This document shows positions 1 to 15,200 of a stretch of DNA of 64,000 bases, piece after piece. Source of the DNA: Cryptomeria japonica (Eukaryota; Streptophyta; Pinopsida; Cupressales; Cupressaceae); NCBI RefSeq assembly GCF_030272615.1, contig NC_081410.1, positions 228,692,915 to 228,756,914 of the forward strand, in the 5' to 3' direction. The position numbers and the translations under genes are program-made. Each line of letters begins with the position of its first letter. The stretch's first letter is position 1. The notes beneath the pieces were generated by a model. It saw nothing but the letters and a program-made list of their open reading frames with translations. It was not told the origin of the DNA and searched no databases.

Positions 1-271
1 AGCTTCCTTCTTGTAGTTCTAACAAGAAAATAAAGATCTTTGAACTTTGCATCCGTCATCTTTGGGCCACAATGAATGGTGCTGAACGACGATTGTGTAG
101 GTTGACCACTGAATTTCTTTTTTAAGTGATACGTTAATTTTTCAAAGAGCCCTGAAATGCGGACAGCTTTCACACCTTTCAAATTCTCTGACCACTCAAA
201 GGAAGGTGATCTTTCACTCTCCAGAATAGACTTTTCAGAAGTTGCAGGTCGTACACAAAGCACATAATTCC
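1..271 (-). CDS. VPS13: VPS13-like exon j (cut by window edge)
   Basis: The acceptor ATTCTTCAG is followed by GG, which completes a glycine codon begun in exon i 10.8 kb away. The frame then reads NYVLCVRPATSEKS, FEWSENLKGVKAVRISGLFE, KLTYHLKKKFS and SSFSTIHCGPKMTDAKF. The last part is the conserved FST.HC segment of plant VPS13. The longer ATG-containing frame over this stretch (179-364) is a shadow. The exon continues beyond base 1. Confidence 0.88.
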
Positions 272-3200
272 CTGAAGAATTATAAAAAACATACAAGATT
301 TAGTAGGAAACATGTAGCAATGTCCAATACCACAACAATTCCAAGCAGACCAGAATAATTTCATTAAATGCTACAATATAAGATTGATCGCTCCAATTCA
401 GCCAGGATAAATGGTTGAAGAAATTCGATTTGTCATATAATAGAATGAATCATCATTTATGATGTGTTCATAAATTAAAATTTGTGTTTCAAGCAGAGTT
501 GTAATTGATTAAACTAAATAGACTAAAATTTAAAACTCATTTACAACATACCACCTTCTTGCATTGCAAAACCATCTTTTTCTGAAATTATGTGACTGGG
601 ATTTCTCTTCATGTGATCCTTTTTCTTCATCTATATTATATAATTTTTCCCATAAAGGCAATGACATTTCTCTTCTAACATGTGAAAGTGTTATGATCCT
701 CCCTATATTTATAATGCATTTGAGCTTTACACAAAAATATTCTGCAAGGACATCTTACAAGCAAATACTTGTGGGGTGGTTTGTGACTCATCAAAGACTA
801 GATGTTCATTGCATCCCTGGGAAACTCATCTTTTGTGGAATGTTCTTATTTTTCACTAAACCCATCTGTCAAAATGTGGCTATGAAAGCTGATTGTCATG
901 TTTTTATCCACAATGTATTATTGCTTTTTCCATCTTGAGCAAGGGATGTCATTTCTCAGGTCATTTTGCCCAGTCCTTCAGTCATGTATGAAAGAAGTGA
1001 AAAATAAATTTGACTATCAAGTTCAAAAACAACGAGATAACTGATAACTTGGAGCACCCTTCTGAGGTGTTTTGTACCAAATGTTAAGCGGTAAAGAGGG
1101 ATCTGAAGAGCACCTTGGTCATAAATGACAGGGTTTGAGTGGTTGAGAGTGTGTAAATGCATGCCTGGCAGTGCTTGGGCATTGTTTGGATGACAATGAT
1201 TATATAAAAGTGCTTCAGTTATGAAGAATTGTAAGTGGCAGTAACATGGATAAACATGCCTATCAATGGAAAGCACAGCAGACATATTTTGTAACACATG
1301 TTAAGTTGCAAAGAGGCTGCTGGAGCATGCCTTGACCAGTTTTTACATGTCTTTAGTGGCAACTAGCAACGAAAAGTGTACCCAGGCAGTTTATAACAAG
1401 TGTTAATGTCATGTCCCCTCCTTGATCGCTATATGTATCCTAAAAGAAACAATTATGATTAATAATTAATATAATAATTAAACAACAAATGATTATTTGA
1501 GATTTATTTATTTATTAAATATTATTATTTAAATTTATATTTTACTAATAATATTCTTAAAATTTATTTATCCATCCGTTAAATATTATTATTTGATTAA
1601 TATTTAATAGACTATGGTTCTGGAGAATTTCCTCTATCATCTTTTGGTATTACCGACTTTGGGAATTCTACAATAAATGATTCCTCACTGCCGGCAAATG
1701 GTCGAGCTATGCTAAATACCAAAACTCCTTCCGTATACGATCCCAGCTAAGAGATGTTGATGAATACATGTCTCCGTAATCAACACTATCACATGGAAGA
1801 TTATCGAATCCAGGGATTATCAAACAAACTTTCCATAAACTTGGTTAATGTTAAATACGGAAAGGTAGAAAAGAGCGATTATAATCATCGCACATGAAAG
1901 TATCGAGCCAAGCCAAAACGACCATCGTTGTCAATACCGTATCAAAGGTTGCAACAGGAGAAGTGGACTATTTTATCGATCATACTTAATATTACAAGAG
2001 CAACGATCTGTATTTGTAGTACATAAGATATCATATTATCGCTACCCCAATTAATGATTATTTAGCGCTTAAGAAATAACAGTCAAAGAATATCCGCCAA
2101 GGCAAATGATAACATGTGTGATTAATGAATAAGTTGTAGTAATGAAGACAAGAGGTTTAATCTGCTATCCACCCAATTGCATGTACAAGTGACCAATAAG
2201 ATAGTGTGCGTTGCATATATCGATCAAGGAAGATAGACGGATCGATGAGGTTGATGACTAACTATTAGTTTATCATCGATGATTGCTGTCATCAGAATCA
2301 CACTTATAATCAAGGCCGTGCTGTGATTCATTACAGAAATGTTTTGACGGATTCATAAATAAGAAACAATAATTAAACAAGTGCGATCTGTTTGGAAGTT
2401 AACAAAGGGGACATATTATCAAGTGGTACGAATTGGTAATAAGCCATGATTATGACACATGAAAAGATGCAATTGTTAAGGGTGTGATGTATGTTAATTG
2501 CAAGTAGGCAAACTTGTATAATTTATGATCTGTATTAAATAATGATAAATCAATTAAGGAAGAGGCACGTTGTTAAGTAAGAATGCAATGTTTAAAAGAC
2601 ACAACCCCCCACGTCAAGTCTCTGGTATGATATTTAGGGAGGATACATTCTCATTTCAGGGGTGTTATCGGCAACCATCTTATAGATGGGGGATTATCGT
2701 ATAGTCTGTACTCATAAAAGGAGGTCAGACGATGGATCAGATCAGAACTGTTATTATGTTACAGGCAGTAACATCTTTGTTCTTGCTAATATGCATGGGA
2801 CGTACTTAATATGTGGTTGTGTTTGAAGCCGCTGGCTTATATACAGGATTTAATAATAACACTAATAATAAGAATTTAATAATAATACAAATATTAATAA
2901 CAAAATAATAATTATGATTATTATAGTACTTGTGAGAACTGCTCTACAGTAATACGTATAATGTTAATATCTGAGTATATATATATATAGATATATAATG
3001 TAAAAAATATAATATAAAATATATACAAGTACATATATAAATATAAAAGAATATTGTTTGATCCGACAAACTAATATTGGAATATAAATCAGGAAGAATT
3101 CATAAGTTAATAACAGAAAGAAAAGTATGTTTTACTGTTAAGACTGCCAGTATTTAAGAGGTTGGGGAATGAGACCTAGAATTATGAATGATAGATTGAT

Positions 3201-6200
3201 TGTCTAGTATAATAGATGAACTATTTACTCATTAATAATTGATAAATTAATTGGAACTATGGAATATTATTGACTTGATTCATAGTTTTGTCTCCTAATC
3301 AACTTAGTTTATGTCACAAGTAGGTTGAGATGGATTGATTATGGTTAGAATAGGCCTAAATCTAGTAGGGTACATTACAGTTAATCAGTGGAGAAGGTAA
3401 AGAAGCAAACTTTGCACAATACTACCAGAGTTTAAGCATCAGTCATCATCTAGGAGTGTTCCTTTGATAAATATGCAATGTTTTAAGTGGCAGGAACCAA
3501 GAGAATGTATGCATATCATGTATTGGTCAATATTCAAGTGGCAGAGGTGTATCTAGAGTGCTCCAAAAGTGCTTATTGTAACTCTTAAGTGGCAAATACC
3601 TTCATAAAGTGATTTTACCTGTTGTGAAGACAGAAAGAAGAACAAAACACATTAAAAAAGTAATAAAAGTACTAAAACAAAGCACAATATTCTCTATTTA
3701 TTGCCTGTGTTTGATCATTGTTTCAAATTCCACTGGTAAGTCAAGAGATTTTAATCAAGTTTCTCAGGTGCCACTTTCAGTTCAGCTATTTTCTTCATTG
3801 AAAGAGAAAGCCATAACACAATTCCATCATTTAATATCATTTTCCTACCTTTTCTCCGAAGTGTTTACAGGGTTTGCAGCAGTTTTTCTGATTTCTGATG
3901 ATTAAGTACAGACTCAAGGATTTCAAGGATCGATTTGCAATTTTTTGAAGATTTTGAGCAGGGATTTGGGGCTAGGGTTTGCTGATTTCAGAATACTTTT
4001 TATACCCTCATAGATTTTTTTTTTGTGGCTCATTCATGAGGGTTTCAGACTAGTTTTTCAGCGCTGTAAAAAAAATTACCACATGTATAGCAGCTGCCTA
4101 GGGTTCCTATTTTGCATGCAGATTTCAAGTTAGATCACTGGATTTATCCATTGTCTTTGGTGACAGTTTTCAGAGGTCAGAAGAGGCATATAACAGCAGT
4201 CTTCCAGATATATTTATTGCTGATTTAAAGGTTTTGCCAAATTGCTATTCAAGGGTTTCAACTGCAATTTTCACCATTTGCAAACCCTAGGACCACAGAT
4301 TTTGAATTTTAAACAGTTAGGATAGCAAGAGTGTGATTTTGACATGGTATTCTAGGAATACATCAAACTCAGTCTCTCATAGTGAATGAATATCTACTTG
4401 TCTATCCCAACTTGCCAGTGCACATAAACATCCTTGAGTCATTTGAAGAGACATACGTGATTGACATTGAAGCATGTTTGCGAGTGGAATAAGTAATAAC
4501 AAATTGGAGCAATGCCAAAAGGAAGTAAAGAAGTGGTTGCTTGAGCCATAAAGACCAAATCGGTTGTCAAAAAATAAAAATACTTGGGCAAAACAAATGG
4601 AAGTTTTTCACTCTATAGCCATGTTTTCTAGTCTATAGTTGTATTTTAGGGCACATTATTCTGTATAAAGGCATTGTTATGACATGTTTTTCAATATATA
4701 GTTGGGCTTGTCAAACTACAATCACATTTCAGGGCACGTTTTTCAGTCTACTGCCACATTTTAGGGCATGTTTTCATGCATTTTTAGGGTATGTGTGTAA
4801 TGTCCCCACTTTAAAATATAATTTAATAATAAATAATAATAATAAAATTAAAAATAAAAATAAAAAATTAAATTAAAATATAAAAAAATATAATGAAATC
4901 TAACTAAAATTTGATAAAAGTTAATGAATGGTCAAAAGAAATGATAACTTGCGACTCCCCCAAATATGAGGTATAAAAGGAAGAAGAGAACTCATTTGAA
5001 GGGGGGATAATTTGGGAATCAGAGGTGCAGATCTGATTTAAATAGAAGTGCAGATCTGATTGTGAAAGGTTGTGTCCCCTTCAAAGGGGAGAAATAATGA
5101 AGAGTTGCACTCTTTCAAAGGGTGCTAATGGTGAAAGGGTGTATCTCTTGCCAAAGGGCATACATTATGAAGAGGTGTGACCTCTCCCTCACATTCAGAG
5201 ACATAAAGGAAAGGAATCAAAAGCCTCCAGTGATAACACCGTCGATCAGATCAGATCAGAACTGTTATTAAGTTACAGGCAGTAACATCTTTGTTCTTGG
5301 TGGTATGCATGGGGTAATATATGAAGCCTAATAATGTTCTTATGCAAAATTTACTAGTAATATTAATATAGACTGCAATATGTATGACAGTCATACTTAA
5401 TTTCATATACATTAGAAGTTAGTGTACTCACAGAAAAATTACTTAATCATTTCTATTGCCTCCCCCCCCCGCCCCCCATAAGGAGAGGCATGGTGTTGTT
5501 AGGGAGAAGCAGAGTAAATCCATCCCAAATAGGTGAGCCCCAAGGGTGGTCTGGATGGATGTTCCAGAAACCAGGGAACAATTATGGAGGTGGTGTCATT
5601 ACGCCCTAGACAAGTAAATCCCTATCCATGGTTGAGGATTAGAAAGGAAGTAAGAATTGGGGCCTGAATATAGCCACTATCAATTGTACTATGAATTAAG
5701 GCATGATAATATTAAGTAATGGCTGTTGATTATTGGGAAATTGGCAGCCTCCTAGTAGAGGACATTACAATGTGACAGACAGAAAAAATACCAATTTTTG
5801 CAATATTTTTAAGTATTTTTGGGCTTTTAACCAAAATTTTCCATCATTTTGGTGAGTTGCAAGTTAACTTCAGAAAATCATGGCATGAAATTTTTCCAAG
5901 TTGCTCTTTAAGTACTCTCTGAGTTGGCAAACTATGCCTAACATACCTTGTTGAACAGCTAGAGGCACAATCATTCTAGAGTTGCATGCTTTACATCACT
6001 AGCATCATCTGAAAAGGCAAAAACCTTCAATCATTGTGGACAGCTCCTGAGTGACAAAATCCATAAGTAGTTGAATATTTTCTTCCAAATTTAAAGCTTT
6101 TACATGCTGTCTTACTTGATATACTCCCTCCTTCAGGAAAAAGGCATTTAGAAGGTTGAATAGTTTGAACGAATAACAAATGTTTTATAGGCAGTATCCA

Positions 6201-9200
6201 TAGCTGGAATTCAGGTAAAGCATGAAGCATAACAACAGGATAAATGACAATTTTCTAATGCTGACAGTAAGGAATTTTGGAAACCACAATCATTTTCACA
6301 TTTCAGATCATGCTAATGCTGTTATCTCATAGTGGGTTGATTTGTTTATTCAATTCCCCAGTCACTTATATTAGAGTATACAGATTTTACCCTTACCCTT
6401 ATAAGCTTCCATGTTGCACAAGTGATCAAGTAATTATAATAAATTACTGTAAACAGTTGGTAAAAAATACTTCGTTTGCAGAGGTAAATGCAAGATGAGG
6501 GTCAAACCTCTGGCTTGCAAGTGTACATCAGTCCTATATGCTAAAAATATGGGCAAGGAAATTTTTGATTTCCAAATTCAAGTTGCACCATAAAGGCAAA
6601 AGATGTTGATCTCCTTTGTGAGGTTTTAGAGGAAGTTTTGGTTGAGGTGATACTCATGCCGAAGTGATGCGCGACTATAGTCTAGTCTGCGATGGGATGG
6701 ATGCGCCTGTTGCTTTAGGACTTGCATCAAAGTACCGATTCTGCTGGGAACATGGTTGGATTCTAAGGAAATAAAGCTGGGTGGGCCCCACCCTCCTCTC
6801 GCTTGATGGTGGGACAAAAGAAGAGTGGGATGCAGGTGATAAGTGGATTCGCTAGGCCCATTTCATGCCGGACATTGCCGAGACAAGGCGGAGAGTATGA
6901 GATGGGAGTTTAGCTAACCTACAAGGGTGACATGTGGGGCCCAAGGAAGCACACTAAGAGATTCCTTTACTTCTACTCTACTCCCGCTGGTGTCACTACC
7001 TTTGTTGCCTTTATAACGGCCCATGCCTGTGCTTCTTCATGTGGATCAACTTAAACTGTCACTGAGGAGCCTATATGATGCTTAAACAGGTGCTTTTTAT
7101 GAAGGGGAAGAGAATAGATGATGCTTGCTTGAGTCAAACAAATCCCGCGATCTCTAGCTGCTTTCTTGGCTTAAAAGTGGCACTGATCTGGTAGGGGGGT
7201 TATGAAGATAGTTACAAATAATGCAACAAACTATGTTTCTATAGGTCAACATCTCATGGATTGGCAACCATTATGGTTCTGAACTCCTTGTGCTACTCAT
7301 TGCCTTGAACTCATATTGAAGGATCTTGGCAAGATCACATGGATTGAAGCATGTGTTGAGCATGGTAAAAGTATTTGGAAACATATATACGTAATACAAC
7401 CATGCATGGCTCCTCATCTAATGAGAAAGTATATGGATAAATAGAGTTGTCTTGTCCTAGAATAACCTGCTTTGCAACAACAATCTATATCACAATGCAA
7501 ACTTTATTTCAGTCAAAGGCTTCCTTGATGCATAATATTGATAGCGAAGAGAAGTCTCTTTATATGCTACAACTAATGTAAGGGTTGACATGATTGACCA
7601 TGTTTTCCATGAATGTGCCTTCTAGCTTCCAATTAAGGCAACTGTACATGTAAGTTCATATTTCCCTTCTATTTTTGTACATTTTACTAGTTTATCAATT
7701 TGTAAAGTTTTATTTGTTTATAACTGCATGTTTCCTTCTTTGCATTTTGCAAAGCCTTTAGCTGTCCTCCTTTGAGTTAGTACTAGGGAGAAAATGTTGA
7801 AAATTTATTGTCCTTCTCTTCTATCTCTTTTGCCTCTTCTAGTTGAATTTTTAGGCTGATGATAATCTTTTCTGATTCCTAAAGGATTTCTGACATTCTA
7901 ATTGCATTCGATTGAATTAAGAATCTCATATTTGTAATCATATGTACAACCTACAAATGCTTAGAGGGATTCCAGTGTACATGAATCATGAATTTAGTAA
8001 GGAGCATTCCTCCGTTGTCTTAGAATTTTACTAGTGCACACACACACATCTGTCTGTGTGTGGAAACAGACATAAAATTACATGCATGCATTTACTGAGT
8101 CTTAAATTAGGTTGCAATTAAATTGTTACTCATAACATGGATTCAGTTTATTATTCACCAGCAAGAATAAATCACCAACTAGTCATAAATGATAAAATCA
8201 AAAAATGGTGGCAGACACATTGGTTTCTCATAGAATAATAGTATGTTCCATTTCTGGTACAAGTTAGTAAAACAAGTAAATAAAAGAGCACTAATATAGA
8301 TATGTTGTTACCTTCTAAATCTATTTTTCCTTGATTTCTGTAATGTCCCCTACCTGATCCATTTCAACATATTAGAATTGATTGATATTCTTCAATTAGT
8401 TATTAACAAGTGCTTATCTATTTTCCTCATTAGATGATTTGTCATGTCACCTCTCTGAACATTATATATATAAAGCCTAATTGAAATAATTATTTTTTAA
8501 TTAGTATAATAATTATTTGAAATTTATTAAATATTAATATTAATTTCATATTTATCAAATAATATTATAAATTTTGCAATGTTATATTATTGACAAAATA
8601 ACAAAGTAATTAGAAAACAAATATAATAATAAATTAAATTCAGAAAAACTATTCAATAAAAATAATATAAAATAGAATAGCAATCATCCTAATCAATAAA
8701 TAAAGTTAATTATTAAACTAAATATAAGTAAACTGCTGGTGTCAGAGTTGTCCCCTCACAAAAGACAGTGATATTCAGTAATATAATCAAAACTAGTCAT
8801 CACTTAGCACCAATTGAAGGGAGACATCAAAAGAATACTGATTAAGGACTTTATCAAACCCATTGTCTAGTTAATCAAATACTAGATTATATTAATCAAG
8901 TAATTACTGTTTACAAATGATCATGAAAGAGTTCGATGTCATGTATAATAATCACACTGATAGCAATCGATGATTATCTGGTAGCAGTCCTTGGAGATAA
9001 TTAAAGAAGTTATTAGGTAACGTTTTATCAAAAGCAATCACTATAATTAATAGAGAAACTCATGAAGATCTCTTAGGTATCGATCATACACAGTGATCGA
9101 CGAAGATTAGTAGGTTACGATTCAAAGATATGATATGGCCGATGGTTAGAGATGGCTAATCGATAATGTCAATGATTCTACCAATCTTACGTGGCTAAGG

Positions 9201-12200
9201 AGGTGCGGTTTGAGAACATAAATAGATTCAGATTAACATCGAACATCACTAGTTATAAGACTACGATTATAAGAAACACCGTTAAGGATAAGTTGATAAC
9301 AGGGATCAATTAGACAACAGCCATAATGGAAGACTAAATGAGTAGTCATGAAGAGGTACAATATTAAGAAATATTAATTAATCCTGGACAAAGGATACTT
9401 CTACTCCTGATAAGATGCAACCTTTCGATACCCAAGGATATTTAATGGGGGAATTGGTATCTCTTTCAGGGATATAATATATTGGATAGTTGTATATACT
9501 GTTTCCTATCACAGTTTGAAGAACCGAGAGGAGGAATATAATCATCACAAGAAGATCATACGAAGAAGAAGATTATCTAATGCAGTTGGTATGAAAGTAG
9601 TAAGATGCAAATTTGAATGAGTGCATCGGGTATGATTTCAAAGGCAGCCATTATGAGATCGTTCTTTGCACTGTAGCCTTATCAGTATAACATTAGAATG
9701 CTGCAAGATTATAATTCTCCGTCTGAAATAGCAACCATATCTCTTTAAGCAATATTACCATATTAGACATTGCATGTACTAAAGTATAATGTCTGTGTAA
9801 TGTCCCTACTTTGAAATAGAATTTAATAATAAAATTAAAACATTAAATTAAAATATAAAATAATATAATTAAATATGATTAATTAAAAATTAATTAAGTT
9901 AATGAAAAGTCAATAGACATGAAAGGAAATGTCGTGACTCCCTCAACAATGAGATATAAAAGGGAGAAGAAAACCTCATTTGAGAGGGGGGGATAATTTG
10001 GGAATGAGAAGTGCAGATCTGATTTAAATAATAAGTGATTATGAAAGGCTGTGTCCCTTTCAAAGGGTAGAAATAATGAAGAGATGCACTCTTTCAAAGG
10101 GTGCTAATGGTGAAAGGGTATGTCTCTTGCCAAAGGGCATACATGATGAAGAGGTGTGACCTTTCCCTCAAATTGAGAGATATAAAGGGATGGAATCAAA
10201 AGCATCTAGTGACATCAGCATTGATCAGATCAGATCAGAATTGTTATCAAGTTATAGGCAGTAACATTTGTGTTCTTGGTGGTATGCATGGAGATATGCT
10301 TAATATGTATGCTTAGTATATGAAGCTTGATAAAGTTGATATCCAGAATCTAGTAACAATATTGTTATAAACTGCAATATGTATGACAGTCATACTTAAT
10401 TTCATATATATTTATAATACATGAGAAGTTAGTGTACTTATAGTCTAAATCATGTTATTACTGTCAGTATTTAAGAAGATGGGGATGAGATGTTCCAAAG
10501 AGGGGCAGTGTAAATCCAAGCAATAGGTTAAGTCCCAAGATAGGGTGGGGATCAGCGACCCATAAGCCTTGAGGGTATAGACCCAAGATAGGTAAGGGCT
10601 TGGATCTGTAAACTTTGAGGGAACCTATTATAGTTGGTCTCTAAGTGCTTTGGTAACATACGTAAACCCTTTTCCCTTAAAACTGAAGTAGTAACAGGAT
10701 CTGATATCTATATTAATAATGATATTAATCATCTAATGAGGAAAATAGATAAGCACTTGTTAATAACTAATTGAAGAATATCAATCAATTCTAATATGTT
10801 GAAATAGACCAGGTAGGGGACATTACAATTTCTTTGTCTATCATTGTTTACATATTCCAAGAGTCAAATCCAAATTTCAAAGAAATTTCCAGATATAGTT
10901 GATAAAAATCAAGAACTCTTTCTTTGGATGTGCATTATGTACCATTAAAACAAACAAAATGTTGCCCATTTTCAAAAACATTAAAATCTTGTGGAAGAGT
11001 TCTTCTTTTTGTGTTCTGAGCAATTGAAAGTGTTCCAAAGAAAGGATGCTTCACAAGAATTGCCAAGCTTACCATGACTGAATGATAACAATGCCTTCCT
11101 CATTTCACCAGAGAATTTTAAAGCATCAAACGATCCCATTGAATCATCAATACTCTCTCCATGTTTGAGAAGAACCACGACACCTTCATCCTCTCTTTGC
11201 TGTGGCCGTCGGCAATGCAGCTCTAGTGAAAGATCGCTTGCATTCTGTATGCGTACCATGGGGGATACCACAACTGAGAAGCCATCCTATATAGCAGGGC
11301 TCCAGTCAGTTTTGTAAATAAAATATGAGAAAAGAATCAGCCCTGTAAATCCTTTCCTTTCCACCAGGATATATCCTTATAAAACATAAGTTTATATGTC
11401 AACTCGACATGATATTCTCATAATGCAGCCATCTAAGATTTTCAAATTTCAATACCATGAAAGATGTCATATATGGGCTTATGACATTTTATTTAATTAT
11501 GCTGACTGGTAATCACTAATTCAAGAAACTGTTCAAAGAAAAATAACAAATAAACTTTAACAGAGTCTAACCTCAATTTGTTTTGAAACATCAATGACAA
11601 CTAATGATCCTGAAACTCTCCTTCCACCTGCTTAAAAACCGTTCATTTGTCAAACACACCTCAAGCATACAACCAAATAATACCAGATAACAATTCAAGT
11701 AGAATATTTATTTGTTCTATCAGAAAGCAGTTACAGCAAAACTAAGGATGGTACAGATGTATTTGTAACAAACAATGATGACTCTAGTTCTGCTGTATTT
11801 AAAATATACTTATGTGAGATATTATGTTTGTCATAATTGTAGTAACTCCAGGATCCTCCAATGATACTTGAACTGGGGTTGATGAAACCATGCCAGACTT
11901 GACAAGTTTGAAGGTCATATCTTTAAAACTTTCCAGATGCAAGCCTCTTCTTGAAATCATTCGCCTTTCAGACAAGTCAGATACAAAGAATGAGTACTAT
12001 TTTCTGGAAAGAATTTTAACCAGTATATACTAGAGATGTACACAATTATCATATTTATGATCAATATGCCCAGAGTCTTAAATCCAAGTACGCAATATAT
12101 ACAGTTTCTCTCAAAAGACACCTGTTTTGTAGTAGTTTCTTTCAACTCTGTATCCTTCCTATTTATTGTTCCTTTCATTTTCCATTTATTTTGTAATTAA

Positions 12201-15200
12201 AACTTTTCAAATGGCATGCAAGGGCCAATGCTAGATATGTTGCTGAGAAAAGATTAATCAGCAGATTCTTTCATACAAAATAAAGGCATAAAGACACCAA
12301 CTATGATATCCTGCTTCTCTATTAAATCGCAATACAAATATCAGGATTCTATGTCATATTATCTACCTCAAAAGAAATGACTCTTCCTGCCATGCTGCAA
12401 CATTTATGTCTTCATTATCCTCAAAGCTGCAAAGTAAGTCAAGACCTGTACAATTTTCAATCTGCACATACCAAATAATGCTTCCATCAATTTATTATCA
12501 TATGTAAGGAGTACAGGATACTTCAGATCAAATCTAAAACTAATTTTATTCCTATTCAACGGACACCCATTGAGGGCCAATTAATTACCAGTTCATTAAT
12601 AGGCTAAATAAAATCAGAAAAAAAAAAGTCTTGTCAAGTAATAGCTTCTTAGGACTCAGAGTAGAAAAATCAGAGAGAAACGCATACAAAAAGCAGAGAA
12701 AATAAAGAGTCTCGAAATAAAAATTACTTAGTACATGGGTTAAGCATATGAACAACAATGTTGGCATATGCCGAATAGTTAAGGCCACTAAAATAGAAAG
12801 AAACTTTCTTAGTTTATCATAAATACAGCCAGAAAAGGCATCATTAACGTGAACAATAAATGCATGTGTAGAAAGTGTTGTCTAGCATTATATTATATCT
12901 AATACAAATCTCATTCTTTACAGGAAGCCCAGTTTCAAGAGTTGAAATATACCAACATTGAGACACTTGATCTGCACTTAATTAAACACAAAAAGCAAAA
13001 GCAAAACTTGCTGTCCACTTCAAAGTCTTTCAACCTTCATTTTCTTCTGGTTCTTCCAAAACAATGACTTGTAAGAAAGAAACTGTTTTTCTCTTCATCT
13101 TTCTATGATATTTGCTCTCCTTTGATGCCAAGAAACATGGAAAATTGTGTACTTGTTGTAAAAAGAGGGGACATGAAAATTCCGAGTACTTTAGATTGAC
13201 TAAGAAGATCTTAATTGTAGTCTGCTAATGAGGGACATTAGCCTCAATACTTCTAGTGATGATAAGACCTATCACAAGTTGAAAGGTTGACTCAACAAGG
13301 GGGTAGTGAAAATTTGTTTTTCATACATGCTCACCTCACACGACTTCCCAGACAATTGTATAATTGATAATGTACAGTAGAAAATTCAATTATGAGATCC
13401 ATTTCAACAAACTGCACTTAATGATTGACCCATACCATCATCCATATACACTTGTATGGAAGGATGATAATTAATCGTTGCAAGTCATTCACACATACAT
13501 TGTGTCTTGCTTTTTGATCCCAAGTTTGTTGATAAGTTCACCTATGATTTGACAAATATAAATATTGTGGCCTATTTCTCAGTAAACCCCATCAATACGA
13601 TAAGAAAGCTTACTATGATGCAATAACAACACCTACACACTTCAACATTATTTAAAATATACCTAATCAGATGTACCTCAAGAACAACAAATTTAGTACA
13701 GTTGCAGGCAAGCAAGTAAAGTGGTCGAACAAGTAGCAGAGCTTGCACTAATATCCATAAGACCACAATCTAATTCATTACCAGCCTAAGTCAATTTTTC
13801 CCCACCATGCAAGTCTTCATCAATTATTGCAGTCCTATTCGGATGCTAAACCAGTTACCTTGAACAAAGCAATCTATCACACAATTGAACTTCTTCCTGC
13901 TGTTCCTCTCCTTAATGCCACATTGAATCTTACAAATTTATAATGGTACAACAATTATACAAAGTGATGATATTGAATGACAATTTCAGGATTTGTTGTC
14001 CATATAATGATGATACATTTTTTTAGCAAAAAGATCATCCAACAATTAAATGCATCAAAAGAAGCCGTTTCAAACTAGTAATGTACAACAGGATTAAAAG
14101 AACAAACAGCAAAAACATGGCAATATTGTTGAAGAATATGACTCTCAAGCAAATGAGTATGTATTTGATGCCCACAATCTTGGAGATAGTTCACAATTGA
14201 ATTTAATTTGTTATGTGGACACAGATGCTACAAGGAATAGGACTAGACAAAAGGAGCAGTTTCTCACAATGAAACCTCGTGATGGTAAAGTTTCTTTTGG
14301 AGATGCTACCACCTATCACATCCAAGGTATTGGTGAAATCTCCTTGTAGTTTGGCATACATCATTGCAGACTCACAAAGTCTTATATGTGCCAAGACTTA
14401 CCAAAAATATCCTATCTATCATTTTCTCGATAACTTTAGGATTGAATTTGATGAAAGTGATGATAAAAAGATCTCACATGTCATAAATATAGAACTTAAC
14501 AAATTGTTTCAAGTCCTTCTCAAATTGGTAAAGTGTTTAGGCTTGATACAATTAACAATAATCAAACCTTGGTGACTAAGAAAAATGATCTTGCTAGGCT
14601 ATGGCTATAAATGTTATTCAATTTTCAATTCAAGACGCAAGTTATATTCTAGTTTATCTTCTCTTTTAACAATGTATTATCTACTTAATATGATAAATCT
14701 GATTAAGTTCTTTTATATTGCAGGTGAGAGGAGCATTTATTGATTTAGATGTCTTTCTCACAAATGTCATTTGATATTGTTGTGCATTGCACACACTCCC
14801 TATCGCCGACAGGGTCCCCCTTCCCTTTTTTGAGCCTTTTGTCTTCGCTCTGTTGAGTTTCGCACAGAGCGTCTCGCGTCCTTTCGAGCGAGTCCATGAC
14901 CGGTCCGTGAAGTGATGATGTTGAAAGAAAAGAGCCGATGATTCCATTAGGCTAGTCTAGCCCTCGGGCACGAATACCAAGAGATTGTTCAAAATTGTGA
15001 AATCGCCTTGGATAGGCATAAGGTGATAGAAGTTGGCGAAGCCTGCCAAGCAAAGAGCAGCGCGTCTGAAGGTCGCATGACGACCCAAAATTGTCATTTC
15101 CGCGTAAGAGCGATGAGATAGATTGCATGAGGTTTTGTTTTTGCGGAGTTTGCAAGATTTGAACGAATGACGATTTTCGACAACTGGGAAAGGAGGAGCG

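Larger units (their letters stand above)
8339..10827 (+). mobile_element. LTR unit with 101-bp fold-back, TSD ATTTC
   Basis: Flanked by ATTTC at 8334-8338 and 10828-10832. The right end (10727-10827) is a normal family 3' end, ...GGGGACATTACA. The left end (8339-8439) is its inverted copy over 101 bp, with only about two mismatches and no gaps. The family's ordinary 5' end, TGTCATGTCACC, follows at once at 8440. The 8570-8760 stretch matches the reverse of about 60060-60210 in the 58675 copy. A second LTR-start motif (TGTAATGTCCC at 9796) begins a segment like the 4796 copy, so a nested or recombinant LTR is also present inside. Confidence 0.82.

Noticed and set aside
179-364. Minus-strand ATG frame beginning MKLFWSAWNCCG
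   Set aside because: It is a shadow that overlaps the true VPS13 exon (271-1) in another frame and includes intron sequence.
8339-10827. Reading this unit as a classical DNA transposon with 101-bp terminal inverted repeats
   Set aside because: The canonical LTR start follows directly after the left arm at 8440, the ends are TGT...ACA, and the duplication is 5 bp. It is a modified LTR unit.
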